A DNA stretch of 64,000 nucleotides from Candidatus Moranbacteria bacterium GW2011_GWC2_40_12 (lineage in GTDB: Bacteria > Patescibacteria > Paceibacteria > Moranbacterales > UBA11712), in contig LBYD01000001.1 in assembly GCA_000995965.1 (NCBI GenBank), positions 62,001 through 126,000 on the forward strand, given 5' to 3'. A program made the translations under genes and the position numbers. A model generated the notes under the pieces. It was not told the DNA's origin, did no database searches, and was given only the letters and a program-made list of their open reading frames with translations. Of this stretch, positions 1 through 8,186 are shown piece after piece (the stretch's first letter is position 1; each line of letters opens with the position of its first letter).

Positions 1-561
1 GCCCAAAAGATTGAAAATTTTCGAGTTGTCAGAAATGAATGCTGCACCCGAGAAAGAAATAATGAAAAGCCAGCTCATGTATGTATGCGCGTTTAGATAC
101 TGCAGGACCGGCCAGCGTCTCGAAAGAAATTCGCTGAGAATGCTGAGCAGGTGAATACTGAGGATAGCAAAAAGAAAAAAGAACGGGGGATCCTGAGGAA
201 TGAATAGATAAAAGAAGAAAGAAAATAATCCCACAAATGACGATGCTTTGATAACAGTGCGTGTTGCAGAAGAAAGGAACCGCTGGAAAAACGAGAAGAT
301 TAAAGAAACAGCAAGGCCAACAAGAACAACCAAAACAAGCGATATTACGGTCGTTGTTATTCGGCCAGAGACATCCAGCTGGCTAAGCGTTGCAGCTGAT
401 ATAATACGTCCCTTGAAATTTGTAAGCTTAAATGATTGATGCGACAGCCAAAGATTCAATATCCAAAGAGTATAGAAAAAAATAGCAAAACCATATTCCT
501 GCGCTAATTGCGGTATACTTTTTATAAATTCATTTATTTTAGATGCTATCAATTTCCGCAT
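1..561 (-). CDS. Integral membrane protein, C-terminus cut by window edge
   Basis: The frame is open from an ATG at 561 down to base 1, giving 187 residues with no stop, so the 3' end lies outside the window. Hydrophobic segments are visible near residues 24-40, 70-92, 108-122, 127-145 and 161-178, so this is a polytopic membrane protein. I recognise no family motif in the visible part. It lies 35 bp downstream of a GT2 gene on the same strand and is probably the next gene of the long minus-strand glycan operon. A GT-C glycosyltransferase, polymerase or flippase would fit. Another ATG about 22 bp upstream is out of frame, so 561 is the best start. No clear Shine-Dalgarno is seen. Confidence 0.75.
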   Translation of the reverse strand, partial: MRKLIASKINEFIKSIPQLAQEYGFAIFFYTLWILNLWLSHQSFKLTNFKGRIISAATLSQLDVSGRITTTVISLVLVVLVGLAVSLIFSFFQRFLSSATRTVIKASSFVGLFSFFFYLFIPQDPPFFFLFAILSIHLLSILSEFLSRRWPVLQYLNAHTYMSWLFIISFSGAAFISDNSKIFNLLG

Positions 562-596
562 TTTTTATTTTTCGGATTGGCATTAAATTTTTAGTT

Positions 597-1532
597 TTAC
601 TTTATTCTCTTTATTGTTTGAACGGTAAAAGTGGGTTTGTCCTTTGTCTCCTCTAATATCATTGTCAGATACTTTCCCAGAATAGTCAGAATAAGAAACA
701 ATCCTGAAAAACCAAAGGAAAGAAACAGCATTGTTGTTGTCCATCCTGTCACGACAATTGATTTTTCCGTGAGGTAGATTACAACAGCGTAAATTCCAAT
801 CAGCACAGAGAATATAAAAAATAACACTGACAACAAAAGTGTTAGCTTGAGACCAATTCCTGAAAAAGAGAGAAGCACCTCAACGGCGAGTTCAATTTTT
901 TCTCCGAAAGTCCTGTCCGACCTTATTTTTTTTGTAGGAGTAAAATAGATTGTGGCCGTTGGAAAGCCAGAACGCCTGTAAATGATTTTCCTATAACGAT
1001 TTTTTTCTTTTGATTTTAGTATTGTGTTTAGAGCCCTTCTGGTGATTAGCTTGAAAGACTCAGTCTCAAGATTCAATTTTTGATAAGAAAAACTGTTCAG
1101 CATTTTGTAAAATATTGCCGAGGTAAAATTGAGTTTTCTGTCAGGGGAAGCAAAAACTATATCATAACCAGTCCCACTTTTTTCATATGCATTCCAGAGT
1201 GTCTCAATCGGGTATTCCAAACCGATAGATTCAATTTCGTATATGAAATCCCCAATCGCCATTTCTGTCCCTGCGAGCATGGCTAATTCGCTATTGTGCT
1301 TCCAAGCAGTGCTGATAACCGTGACTTTGCCGCAAAATTTTTCTTTGCTTGCGACTATAACATCAAGAGTCTTGTCCGAGCTTGCGTCATTAACAAGTAT
1401 AATTTCAAATGACTCGAATCTTTCAGAAAGGAAGCCATATATTTTTTCTAGGAATTTGATTATTGTTCTTTCGGCATTATGCACATAAACTACGGCCGAG
1501 ATGAAAGTTTTCTCTTTTGTTGAAATAATCAT
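597..1532 (-). CDS. GT2 glycosyltransferase, GtrB/DPM1-like with two C-terminal TM helices
   Basis: A 311-residue protein with an N-terminal GT-A fold: a VNDASSD nucleotide-binding motif at 47-53, then two hydrophobic segments near 228-254 and 266-290. This is the layout of polyprenyl-phosphate sugar transferases of the GtrB/DPM1 type, which move a sugar from a nucleotide donor to undecaprenyl or polyprenyl phosphate at the inner face of the membrane. Oddly, the place where the family has a DxD-type metal motif reads E-I-E-S (about 99-102), so metal or donor binding may differ or activity may be lost. Its start overlaps the stop of the FAD oxidoreductase upstream by 4 bp (ATGA), which indicates translational coupling. 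The family is clear; the substrate is unknown. Confidence 0.85.
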   Translation of the reverse strand: MIISTKEKTFISAVVYVHNAERTIIKFLEKIYGFLSERFESFEIILVNDASSDKTLDVIVASKEKFCGKVTVISTAWKHNSELAMLAGTEMAIGDFIYEIESIGLEYPIETLWNAYEKSGTGYDIVFASPDRKLNFTSAIFYKMLNSFSYQKLNLETESFKLITRRALNTILKSKEKNRYRKIIYRRSGFPTATIYFTPTKKIRSDRTFGEKIELAVEVLLSFSGIGLKLTLLLSVLFFIFSVLIGIYAVVIYLTEKSIVVTGWTTTMLFLSFGFSGLFLILTILGKYLTMILEETKDKPTFTVQTIKRIK

Positions 1533-2656
1533 TGTAATATTGGGTCCAAGTCATATATCGTGTTTATCTTTCCAGACAACACAGATATAAAAGTCGGATT
1601 ATTAGAAAATTGGCGGATAACGGTTGGCCTTGAATCATCCAGTTCTGACATTTTTAGAATTGGCTTTATGGCGAAATAAGAATCTTTATATTTTATTTTA
1701 ACTTCTTCATTTAAGTATTTCTTTGCAAGCTGATTCATATAGCAATAAGCCGATTTTGGCCGAGCTGGGCAGTTATTGCAATTCTCGAGTTTTTTAGGTG
1801 TGCATTTTGGATTTTTATTTTGACAGGTAAAAACTGGGAGTTCTTTCTGGGAGTCAAGATGCGGTGTGAATTCAACAGCGGTTAGGGAATGGGTTTTTGT
1901 GAGCCCAAAGGGCATTACTGAGAAAAACGGACCATCCATAACCGTAATGCCCATGTCTTTTAGGCTGTTGGAAACTTCGCATGTAATGATTTCGCAAATT
2001 TCATATTTGATCTTAAATTTTTCAAAACCGAATAAATCTATAATCTGATTAACCCCTGAATATGTAGCGTTTATAACAAATCCGCTGGTGAAAATTCCTT
2101 TTTCGCTGTTGAGTTCCAGCTCATATTTATCTTGTTTCTTTTCAACCGCAACAGGGTGTGTATTATAGAAAATTGTGACATTCACATGCTTTTTTAACTC
2201 GGTTATAAAGTAATCCCTTATTTTATCTGCATCGAAAGAAAATTCCTTGGTTTCGTAGGTCTTTGCAATGGTGTCGTAATTTAAAATATTGTTTAATTTT
2301 ATTTCATTGCAAGGAATTTTAGCGTTCTCGCAAAATTTTTCGAATTGTATCCCATCGGTAAATGAGAAATTTTTTGCGATAGCATATACTTTCTTGAAAG
2401 AAGAATTAATAGCAAAATCAAAATCTTTATTGAATTTGTCGAAATATGACGCTGATTTCAAAGCCGTTGAAAGACTTCTTGGGTAATGATAACCATTATG
2501 AACGCGTGCCTGGTTTATGAAACTAGCTCGCTTGAATGAAGCACTGTCGTGTTCGAGAACGGCAATCTTATAATTTTTCTTGCCAAGTTGGAGAGCAGAA
2601 TATAGGCCGAATATTCCTGCCCCAATAATCATATAATCAAAATTTTCCCGTCTCAT
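1529..2656 (-). CDS. FAD-dependent oxidoreductase (DAO superfamily) with a cysteine cluster
   Basis: A 375-residue flavoprotein of the D-amino-acid-oxidase fold. The dinucleotide-binding GAGIFG is at 12-17, followed by the expected acidic residue after strand 2 (LEHD). A second FAD-contact region (INATYSG) lies near 195-201, and the C-terminal SVLSGKINT segment is typical of the FAD-capping end. An insert at about 278-305 carries five cysteines (C278, C285, C293, C296, C305), which could bind a metal or form disulfides; this is unusual. Placed between two GT2 genes and close to a sugar isomerase and an SDR, it probably oxidises a sugar or amino-sugar intermediate. The substrate cannot be read from sequence. 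It overlaps the next gene by 4 bp. Confidence 0.8.
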   Translation of the reverse strand: MRRENFDYMIIGAGIFGLYSALQLGKKNYKIAVLEHDSASFKRASFINQARVHNGYHYPRSLSTALKSASYFDKFNKDFDFAINSSFKKVYAIAKNFSFTDGIQFEKFCENAKIPCNEIKLNNILNYDTIAKTYETKEFSFDADKIRDYFITELKKHVNVTIFYNTHPVAVEKKQDKYELELNSEKGIFTSGFVINATYSGVNQIIDLFGFEKFKIKYEICEIITCEVSNSLKDMGITVMDGPFFSVMPFGLTKTHSLTAVEFTPHLDSQKELPVFTCQNKNPKCTPKKLENCNNCPARPKSAYCYMNQLAKKYLNEEVKIKYKDSYFAIKPILKMSELDDSRPTVIRQFSNNPTFISVLSGKINTIYDLDPILQ

Positions 2657-2664
2657 ATAGTTGC

Positions 2665-3447
2665 TTATGGATTATACCAATGCAATGCCAGTTTAAACAG
2701 AATCTGGATTAGTTTCAAATTCCCTTTGATCGGACTTATTTTTGTGGGGATATTTCCTTTCTCCGGGTATCTTCTTTCAACCGGTATTTCTTTTACCTTG
2801 AATCTAAGCTGAGGAGCCCTGGCAGAAAGATATGCTAATAATTCGTAAGTTTCAAATATATTCCTGAAGGGAAGAACTCTCTTATCCATCAGGAATTTTT
2901 TTGAATAAGCGCGGTATCCATTTGTTGTGTCAGTGTAATGAAAACCTGAAAGAAGTGATATAAACGGAGCATGTATCAGCTTTATTGCAAGAAGCCTAAA
3001 GGTCGGTGTGTTAATTGCCTTCCCGCCGGGAATGAATCTCGACCCCTGGACAAGATCATATCCGATTTCCAGCTCCCTGATGAAAGAGGGGATAGCGCTC
3101 GAATTGTCTTTGTTGTTTCCATCAATAGTGATAATTCCATTATATCCTTCGCGAAGGGCATAGGAATATCCCATTCTTAATTGCGCGCTTAGCTTCCCTG
3201 GTCCTGTTTTGACCAGAAGAGAACGAACATTATTTTTTTTTAGAAAATCGAGATCAGTCGAACCATCAGTGCTGCCTCCATCGCAAATAATTATGTCAGC
3301 TAAGTGGGATAATTTTGCAACTTCAACTAATTGCTTTTTGAATTTTTGTCCCTCGTTAATAATCGGAATACAGATACAATAATTTTTTTTCTTCGGATGC
3401 AGTTCAAATTTTTTGAAGGCAGGAATTTGCCAAGGCTGGTCAGTCAT
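2665..3447 (-). CDS. GT2 family glycosyltransferase, soluble DPM1-like
   Basis: A 260-residue GT-A protein. It begins with a canonical first strand (CICIPIINE), has the CDGGSTDGS donor motif at 55-63 and a D-G-N at 109-111 where the DxD motif is expected. The later GSRFIPGG and the TDTTNGYRAY stretch are typical of dolichyl-phosphate-mannose-synthase-like enzymes. No transmembrane helix follows, so it is likely a peripheral membrane enzyme adding a sugar to polyprenyl phosphate or to a growing chain. Its start overlaps the TIM-barrel gene by 8 bp, so it belongs to the same operon. Sugar specificity is unknown. Confidence 0.85.
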   Translation of the reverse strand: MTDQPWQIPAFKKFELHPKKKNYCICIPIINEGQKFKKQLVEVAKLSHLADIIICDGGSTDGSTDLDFLKKNNVRSLLVKTGPGKLSAQLRMGYSYALREGYNGIITIDGNNKDNSSAIPSFIRELEIGYDLVQGSRFIPGGKAINTPTFRLLAIKLIHAPFISLLSGFHYTDTTNGYRAYSKKFLMDKRVLPFRNIFETYELLAYLSARAPQLRFKVKEIPVERRYPEKGNIPTKISPIKGNLKLIQILFKLALHWYNP

Positions 3448-4264
3448 TGTATATATTGCCTATGAAATTTAATGTTTCTTGGATGTTCTTTATGTTGGAA
3501 ATTTCAGGTTCGCCACCTTTCATTTCAACAGAAAGAGCAGATGAGTAGCCATACTTATGCAGTAATTCTTTGATTTTTTTATGCTTATCTTTATTGTTAT
3601 CTATTTTTTTCAGAAATGGCTCGCTGATATGAAAATGGCCCGCGTGCGGAATAGCGGTTCGAAGAGCTGTTTCAATGTCTTCTCCGTTGGCAGTTATTGT
3701 TCCAAGATCTATATTCAATTTGAATCCAGGGTGATTTACATTTTTTACCAACTCAATTGCTTCACCAGTTGTAAGAATAAAATCCCCCCCATATATTTTT
3801 GGGTTTGGCTCTATGCAAAAGCAAGTATTATTTTCGAAAGCAAACCTTCCAAGCTCCCCAAAAAATGTTAATGCAATGTTGTGAGCCTCCTCTTTTTCCA
3901 TATCACCAATTATTCTATTTTTGGGCGATCCAAAAACCAGTGCTTTGGCATCAAATTTTCCTGCCAAGATTATATTTTTTTTGAGATATTCCATTGTGTC
4001 ATTTCTTGTTTTTTCATCCTGAAAAATTGCAAATTCAGGATGTCCGAATAAAAGAGACTGAAATCCCACGACGGTTATGCCTTTTTCGCCGAGTAACTCC
4101 AAAAAAATGTTAATGGTTTTATCATCTTGTTCATATGGATTTTCCCATGTCCGGGAAGGAGCGATTTCCAGTCCAAATACTCCATTTTTTTTCATTAAAG
4201 AATAGACTTCTCCATCTTCATCCTTTCTCCAAGCAATGTTTGATATCGCTATCTTATAATGCAT
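3440..4264 (-). CDS. Sugar phosphate isomerase/epimerase-like TIM barrel
   Basis: A 274-residue protein of the xylose-isomerase-like TIM-barrel (AP endonuclease 2) superfamily. The expected metal ligands appear in order: E152 (CIEPNP), D186 (LNIDLGT), H210/H212 (GHFHISEP) and E247 (SVEMKGG). Family members isomerise or epimerise keto-sugars and inositols using a divalent metal. The gene is coupled to its neighbours, overlapping the SDR upstream by 11 bp and the GT2 downstream by 8 bp. With the flavoprotein and the SDR, this suggests a dedicated pathway for an uncommon sugar. The exact reaction is not predictable. Confidence 0.8.
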   Translation of the reverse strand: MHYKIAISNIAWRKDEDGEVYSLMKKNGVFGLEIAPSRTWENPYEQDDKTINIFLELLGEKGITVVGFQSLLFGHPEFAIFQDEKTRNDTMEYLKKNIILAGKFDAKALVFGSPKNRIIGDMEKEEAHNIALTFFGELGRFAFENNTCFCIEPNPKIYGGDFILTTGEAIELVKNVNHPGFKLNIDLGTITANGEDIETALRTAIPHAGHFHISEPFLKKIDNNKDKHKKIKELLHKYGYSSALSVEMKGGEPEISNIKNIQETLNFIGNIYND

Positions 4265-5018
4265 AGTTTTCGATAAAATCTTTTAGTTGTCTAATTATTT
4301 CTTTTTTGTCATATAAATAGTTACCCTTTTTTCCATAAAAAGAAGCATATTTCGTGTGCATGTCATAAGAAGCGGGCGGATTTGGGGTAATATTCATAAA
4401 ATCTACATTGAAGCATCCTTGGCATATTTCCGCAACGCTCAATGGTTCTGTAGCAAAATTTATCAGTGAAATTGAATTTTGCAAGGCGATTTCAATATCT
4501 TTCCAAATATCATCAAGACAGTAGAACTGAAAAACACTGTCCCTGTGAGTGAATTCTGATTTTTTGCTATTAAGCATATCGAAGACAAAATTTTTCTTCA
4601 AGCCCTTTCCGAATAATCCGGGCAATCTTATGATTAAATGCTTCACGAAATTTTTTCGAATAAAATTTTCCAAATAAAATCGATGTTTTCCATAAGCATG
4701 GTTTTGTTCAGGATCAATAATCGTTTCTTCGTCTACACCTTTCGGATTTTCATATACATCCACAGTTGAAATCAATACGACTTGTTTTGCTTTTATTGAT
4801 GATATTGTGCTAATTAAATTCTGAATTTTTCGGAGGTCTTTCTCCGGATTCTGATTGGCTTTCCATTTTTCAGCCGATGGAGCTGCGATAACCAGCAAGT
4901 CGAAATATCGTCCTTCGATATCCGAAATATTCGTAGTATTAAAAGAATAATCAAAATTAGATTGGGCGATAATATTACCACCGACGAATCCAGTATAGCC
5001 AATAATTGCTTTTTTCAT
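4254..5018 (-). CDS. NAD(P)-dependent sugar epimerase/reductase (extended SDR, short form)
   Basis: A 254-residue Rossmann protein with a glycine-rich GYTGFVGGN at 7-15 and an STVDVYE segment near 84-90 at the place of the catalytic Ser/Thr. The tyrosine is in Y109-G-K-H-R113, so the usual YxxxK lysine is replaced by arginine. It is shorter than typical 300-350-residue sugar epimerases and lacks part of the C-terminal substrate domain. A nucleotide-sugar or free-sugar reductase similar in layout to dTDP-4-dehydrorhamnose reductase is plausible. It overlaps the TIM-barrel gene by 11 bp. The fold is confident, the reaction unknown, and the K-to-R change may affect catalysis. Confidence 0.75.
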   Translation of the reverse strand: MKKAIIGYTGFVGGNIIAQSNFDYSFNTTNISDIEGRYFDLLVIAAPSAEKWKANQNPEKDLRKIQNLISTISSIKAKQVVLISTVDVYENPKGVDEETIIDPEQNHAYGKHRFYLENFIRKNFVKHLIIRLPGLFGKGLKKNFVFDMLNSKKSEFTHRDSVFQFYCLDDIWKDIEIALQNSISLINFATEPLSVAEICQGCFNVDFMNITPNPPASYDMHTKYASFYGKKGNYLYDKKEIIRQLKDFIENYAL

Positions 5019-5046
5019 ATAATTTTTTTCTTATGGATACGATGGG

Positions 5047-6351
5047 TTAAAATAACTTTTTTATTTTAAAGACTTTCGGAATTAGCTTGCTGATAAGCTC
5101 TTCGTCTGGATAAAGGGCAAAAATCCTGAAACATTTTTTATATTTGCTCGGAGGTGATGTCTTGTAACAATCCAAAGCCTCCTGCTTTCCGATTGTTACC
5201 ATTTTTGTATAGCTTCTTATGGGAGAAGTCAAGAATACCACATTATAGGTGAGGAAAAATATCAGAGCTAATTTAAGATAAACTCCTCTTTTGTATTGGG
5301 AAAAAATAAAAAAAATGCCGATCGGGATAAGAAGGGCAAAGGTTACATATCGCGAAGCAAGAGCTTGAGCTGCACCAAGTGAAGACCGGCCGACTGTTAT
5401 GATGGAAATAAAGGCAAGAGCGAAAGCTATTGAAGATGCTCCAACTACGAGATTCATGTGCCATTTTTTTTTAATAAATATTTCATATAAAGCAATCGCT
5501 AAAATAAAAAGAGTGATTATTAGAAGAAAATAGCTAATTAAGGAGTATTCCTTTGGATATAAAAATCCGTTGCTTACTGCTAATGAAAAATACTCGATTG
5601 ATTTTTTTGAAACGCCAGGGAACGACGCAGGTTGAAAGATTCTTTTGTAGTTTATAAAATATGATCCGATGATGGAAATATTCAAAAAAACAAAAAACAA
5701 CAAATTACCGATCTTCCCGCTCTTTTTTCTGAAAAAATCATAAGCGATGTGTCCTATTGTGATGACAGGAAGAATCAGCCCATGAAAACTTGAATACGCG
5801 CTCATTAGGGAAAGCGTTGAAAAGGCAGCATTTCTTTTTTTTGTATTTTTGATCCTAAGCACTGCAAGCCAGAGGCAGAAAAAAAACAGGGGAAGAATAA
5901 AAGAAATTTGAAATCCCCAGTCGATATTTTCAAATTGGAAAATATTCAGAAATAGCAAGGGGATTATCAGGTCCAGAATTTCTATTTTTTTACTTATTGA
6001 CCTTTTTAGAAATAAAATGACAAGCGAGGAAGAAATCATCAGTAAAGACACAAATTTTATTTCCAAAATTTGGCTCCAATGAGAAATTATTGCAAGGAAC
6101 TTGATTATAATCAAGCCGACTCCAATTCGATGTTCATTATGTTGGTATTGAAATAATTCCCACAAGCTTGCTTTTTTGGCCAATATTTCCACTATACTCC
6201 ACTGATCCCAAAAAGGCACGTCAACTGCGTTCCTACCGACAAAGAAAACAAAATTGTATAGTATGAGCAAAAATCCCGCCGAAAAAACAACGAATTTTAT
6301 TTTTTTAGAATTTTCTTCCTGTTTCATTTTTTGGATCAGGGTGCTTAGCAT
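5047..6351 (-). CDS. Polytopic membrane glycosyltransferase-like protein (GT-C type)
   Basis: About 434 residues with roughly ten hydrophobic helices. The first extracytoplasmic loop contains PFWDQW (acidic D49) followed by a QHNEHR motif near 70-75. An acidic residue in the first loop is the hallmark of GT-C enzymes that use lipid-linked sugar donors outside the membrane. I chose the ATG at 6351: the longer frame would need a TTG at 6411 and would overlap the upstream GT2 by 50 bp, while 6351 leaves an 10 bp gap. The short C-terminal tail is basic. It probably transfers a sugar from polyprenyl phosphate to a surface glycan. Confidence 0.75.
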   Translation of the reverse strand: MLSTLIQKMKQEENSKKIKFVVFSAGFLLILYNFVFFVGRNAVDVPFWDQWSIVEILAKKASLWELFQYQHNEHRIGVGLIIIKFLAIISHWSQILEIKFVSLLMISSSLVILFLKRSISKKIEILDLIIPLLFLNIFQFENIDWGFQISFILPLFFFCLWLAVLRIKNTKKRNAAFSTLSLMSAYSSFHGLILPVITIGHIAYDFFRKKSGKIGNLLFFVFLNISIIGSYFINYKRIFQPASFPGVSKKSIEYFSLAVSNGFLYPKEYSLISYFLLIITLFILAIALYEIFIKKKWHMNLVVGASSIAFALAFISIITVGRSSLGAAQALASRYVTFALLIPIGIFFIFSQYKRGVYLKLALIFFLTYNVVFLTSPIRSYTKMVTIGKQEALDCYKTSPPSKYKKCFRIFALYPDEELISKLIPKVFKIKKLF

Positions 6352-6361
6352 TTTTCTGGTT

Positions 6362-7105
6362 TCATATTTTAGGTGTCTTCCGATAATCTCCCCGCGAAAG
6401 CCATTTTTCAAGGAGGCAATAAAGGATAATAAAAAAATACCGGCTGCCCATTTCTTTGATCTTGAGTTTGGATTCTCCTTCTTTCCGATTCGTCCAGTGG
6501 TTGGGGACGACGGTGTAGGAATATCCGCGGACGATGGCTTTGAGAGGCAGTTCTGCCAATATATTGAAATGATGGCTCAAAAATGGTTTGAGGCCATCTA
6601 TCGTTTCCCTTGAATACAACTTAAACGCGTTCGTGACATCATTGTATTTTATTCCGAACAGTATTCGAATAGCAGTATTGGCGAGTCGGTTCAGCACGTA
6701 TTTGAATTTCGGGTAGTCAATCGTTTTTCCGCCCTTGATGAAGCGCGAACCGAATACACAATCGAAACCTTCTTCGAACTTCCGAAAATATCGGACGAGA
6801 TCTTCGGGACGGTCGGAAATGTCGGCCATCACAATCGCCACGCAATCACCCTGGTAATTTGCGAGCCCCTTTCGGATGGCGAAACCAATTCCGTTGGGCG
6901 GGATGTTATTCACATAACGAATTTGATGATTTTCCGCCGACAATTTTTGGAGTATTTCTTCGGTGCTGTCCCGACTGTTGTCATTCACGATCAGAATTTC
7001 GTTATCTATATGCTCTTTTTCGAGCTCATCATGAAAAGCGCGGACCGTATCTTCAATCTGGCCTTCCTCGTTGTGAGCAGGGATGACAACGGATAATTTG
7101 GGCAT
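6362..7105 (-). CDS. GT2 family glycosyltransferase, DPM1-like
   Basis: A 247-residue GT-A enzyme. SVVIPAHNEE opens the fold, VNDNSRDS at 40-47 is the nucleotide-binding motif, MADISD at 93-98 stands for the DxD site, and GSRFIKGG plus the NDVTNAFKLY stretch match dolichyl-phosphate-mannose-synthase-like proteins. A hydrophobic stretch near the C-terminus (about 223-233) may touch the membrane. It is 7 bp downstream of an epimerase gene and just upstream of the GT-C gene. A polyprenyl-P-sugar synthase feeding the GT-C enzyme is a reasonable inference. Confidence 0.88.
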   Translation of the reverse strand: MPKLSVVIPAHNEEGQIEDTVRAFHDELEKEHIDNEILIVNDNSRDSTEEILQKLSAENHQIRYVNNIPPNGIGFAIRKGLANYQGDCVAIVMADISDRPEDLVRYFRKFEEGFDCVFGSRFIKGGKTIDYPKFKYVLNRLANTAIRILFGIKYNDVTNAFKLYSRETIDGLKPFLSHHFNILAELPLKAIVRGYSYTVVPNHWTNRKEGESKLKIKEMGSRYFFIILYCLLEKWLSRGDYRKTPKI

Positions 7106-7112
7106 TATAATT

Positions 7113-8183
7113 TTAGGATAAAATTGGTTTTAGCAGCTCCTTGTTTTCGTTTATCCAATCGGCGATGTCTTTGATTGTTTCCTCGGCGTTTTTTTTCGGT
7201 TTCCAGCCGGTGAGCTTTTTTATTTTTGTCGAATCAGTGATGAACATTTTTAGATCCGCCGGGCGATTATCTTTCACCGAATCAATTTCAATTTTGTTTC
7301 CCGTCACTTTTTCGCAAATTTCGGTGAGTTCCTTGAGAGACACGCTGCTTTCGAGACCCCCGCCGATATTCCAGATATTTCCGTTGAATTTTTCAATGTC
7401 GTTGAGTTGAATGTCGAGAATATCAAAAAGATCATCAATATGGATGAAGTCCCGGACTTGTTTTCCTTCTCCGCCGTAGCCTATATACGATAATTTTCCG
7501 CTGAAAATATGCCGCGCGACCCAAAGGACAAAAACCCCCTGATCAACTTTTCCCATCTGCCAGGGGCCGGTGATGACGCCGCAGCGGTTGATGATTCCCT
7601 TTATTCCATAGTTATAAATATATTCCTGAAGCAGAAGTTCTGAGCAAAGTTTGGAGGTTCCATAGAGCGAGCGGGCGCCTTCGAGAGGAAAATTTTCGGC
7701 AATCCCTTCTTTTGAAGCGCCGATTGTGGCTTGTTTGTCGGCCAGATTGAATCTTTTTTCTTCCTCGACGTATACCAGATTATTTATCGGATCGATCGGA
7801 TAGACCCGGCTGGTCGAAAGAAAGACGAAAGCCGCCCTGTTTTGGCGGGCGAATTCAAGGCAGTTGATTGTGCCGACAAGATTGGTGTTGATGAGATAAG
7901 ACGGCGAAGATGTGATTCCGGCCAAAACTGAAGGCTCGGCCGAGCATTCAAGAATCAGGTCATTTTTCCCGATTTCCTCAAAATCTTCTTTGTTTCGGAT
8001 ATCACCGTGAACAAAATTCACTCCCGCGGCTTTGAGACGGGGAATGTTCAGCTCCGAACCGCGGCGCTTGAGATTGTCCATGCAAAAAATTTCAGCGCCT
8101 CTGTATTTCGCTTTCAGCTTCAAAGCTAAATTTGATCCGACGAAACCTGCTCCGCCGGTGATTAAAATATTTTTATAATCCAT
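7113..8183 (-). CDS. NAD-dependent epimerase, CDP-tyvelose/paratose 2-epimerase-like
   Basis: A 356-residue extended SDR. GGAGFVGS at 10-17 binds NAD, STSRVYP marks the catalytic Ser/Thr, and SLYGTSK gives the Tyr-x-x-x-Lys pair. The long insert between these motifs and the QVRDFIHIDDL stretch resemble the CDP-paratose 2-epimerase (RfbE/TyvE) group rather than plain GalE. It is separated by only 3 bp from a second epimerase of the same general group. The pair may act in sequence on one nucleotide sugar. Specificity is inference; no CDP-glucose pathway genes (rfbF/rfbG) are seen in this window. Confidence 0.8.
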   Translation of the reverse strand: MDYKNILITGGAGFVGSNLALKLKAKYRGAEIFCMDNLKRRGSELNIPRLKAAGVNFVHGDIRNKEDFEEIGKNDLILECSAEPSVLAGITSSPSYLINTNLVGTINCLEFARQNRAAFVFLSTSRVYPIDPINNLVYVEEEKRFNLADKQATIGASKEGIAENFPLEGARSLYGTSKLCSELLLQEYIYNYGIKGIINRCGVITGPWQMGKVDQGVFVLWVARHIFSGKLSYIGYGGEGKQVRDFIHIDDLFDILDIQLNDIEKFNGNIWNIGGGLESSVSLKELTEICEKVTGNKIEIDSVKDNRPADLKMFITDSTKIKKLTGWKPKKNAEETIKDIADWINENKELLKPILS

Positions 8184-8186
8184 TTC

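Noticed and set aside
248..439. Short plus-strand frame at the left edge
   Set aside because: The minus strand carries a continuous membrane protein across the whole region from 561 to base 1.
6352..6411. Upstream TTG start for the GT-C protein
   Set aside because: It would add 20 basic residues and overlap the preceding GT2 gene by 50 bp; the ATG at 6351 gives a normal start before helix 1.
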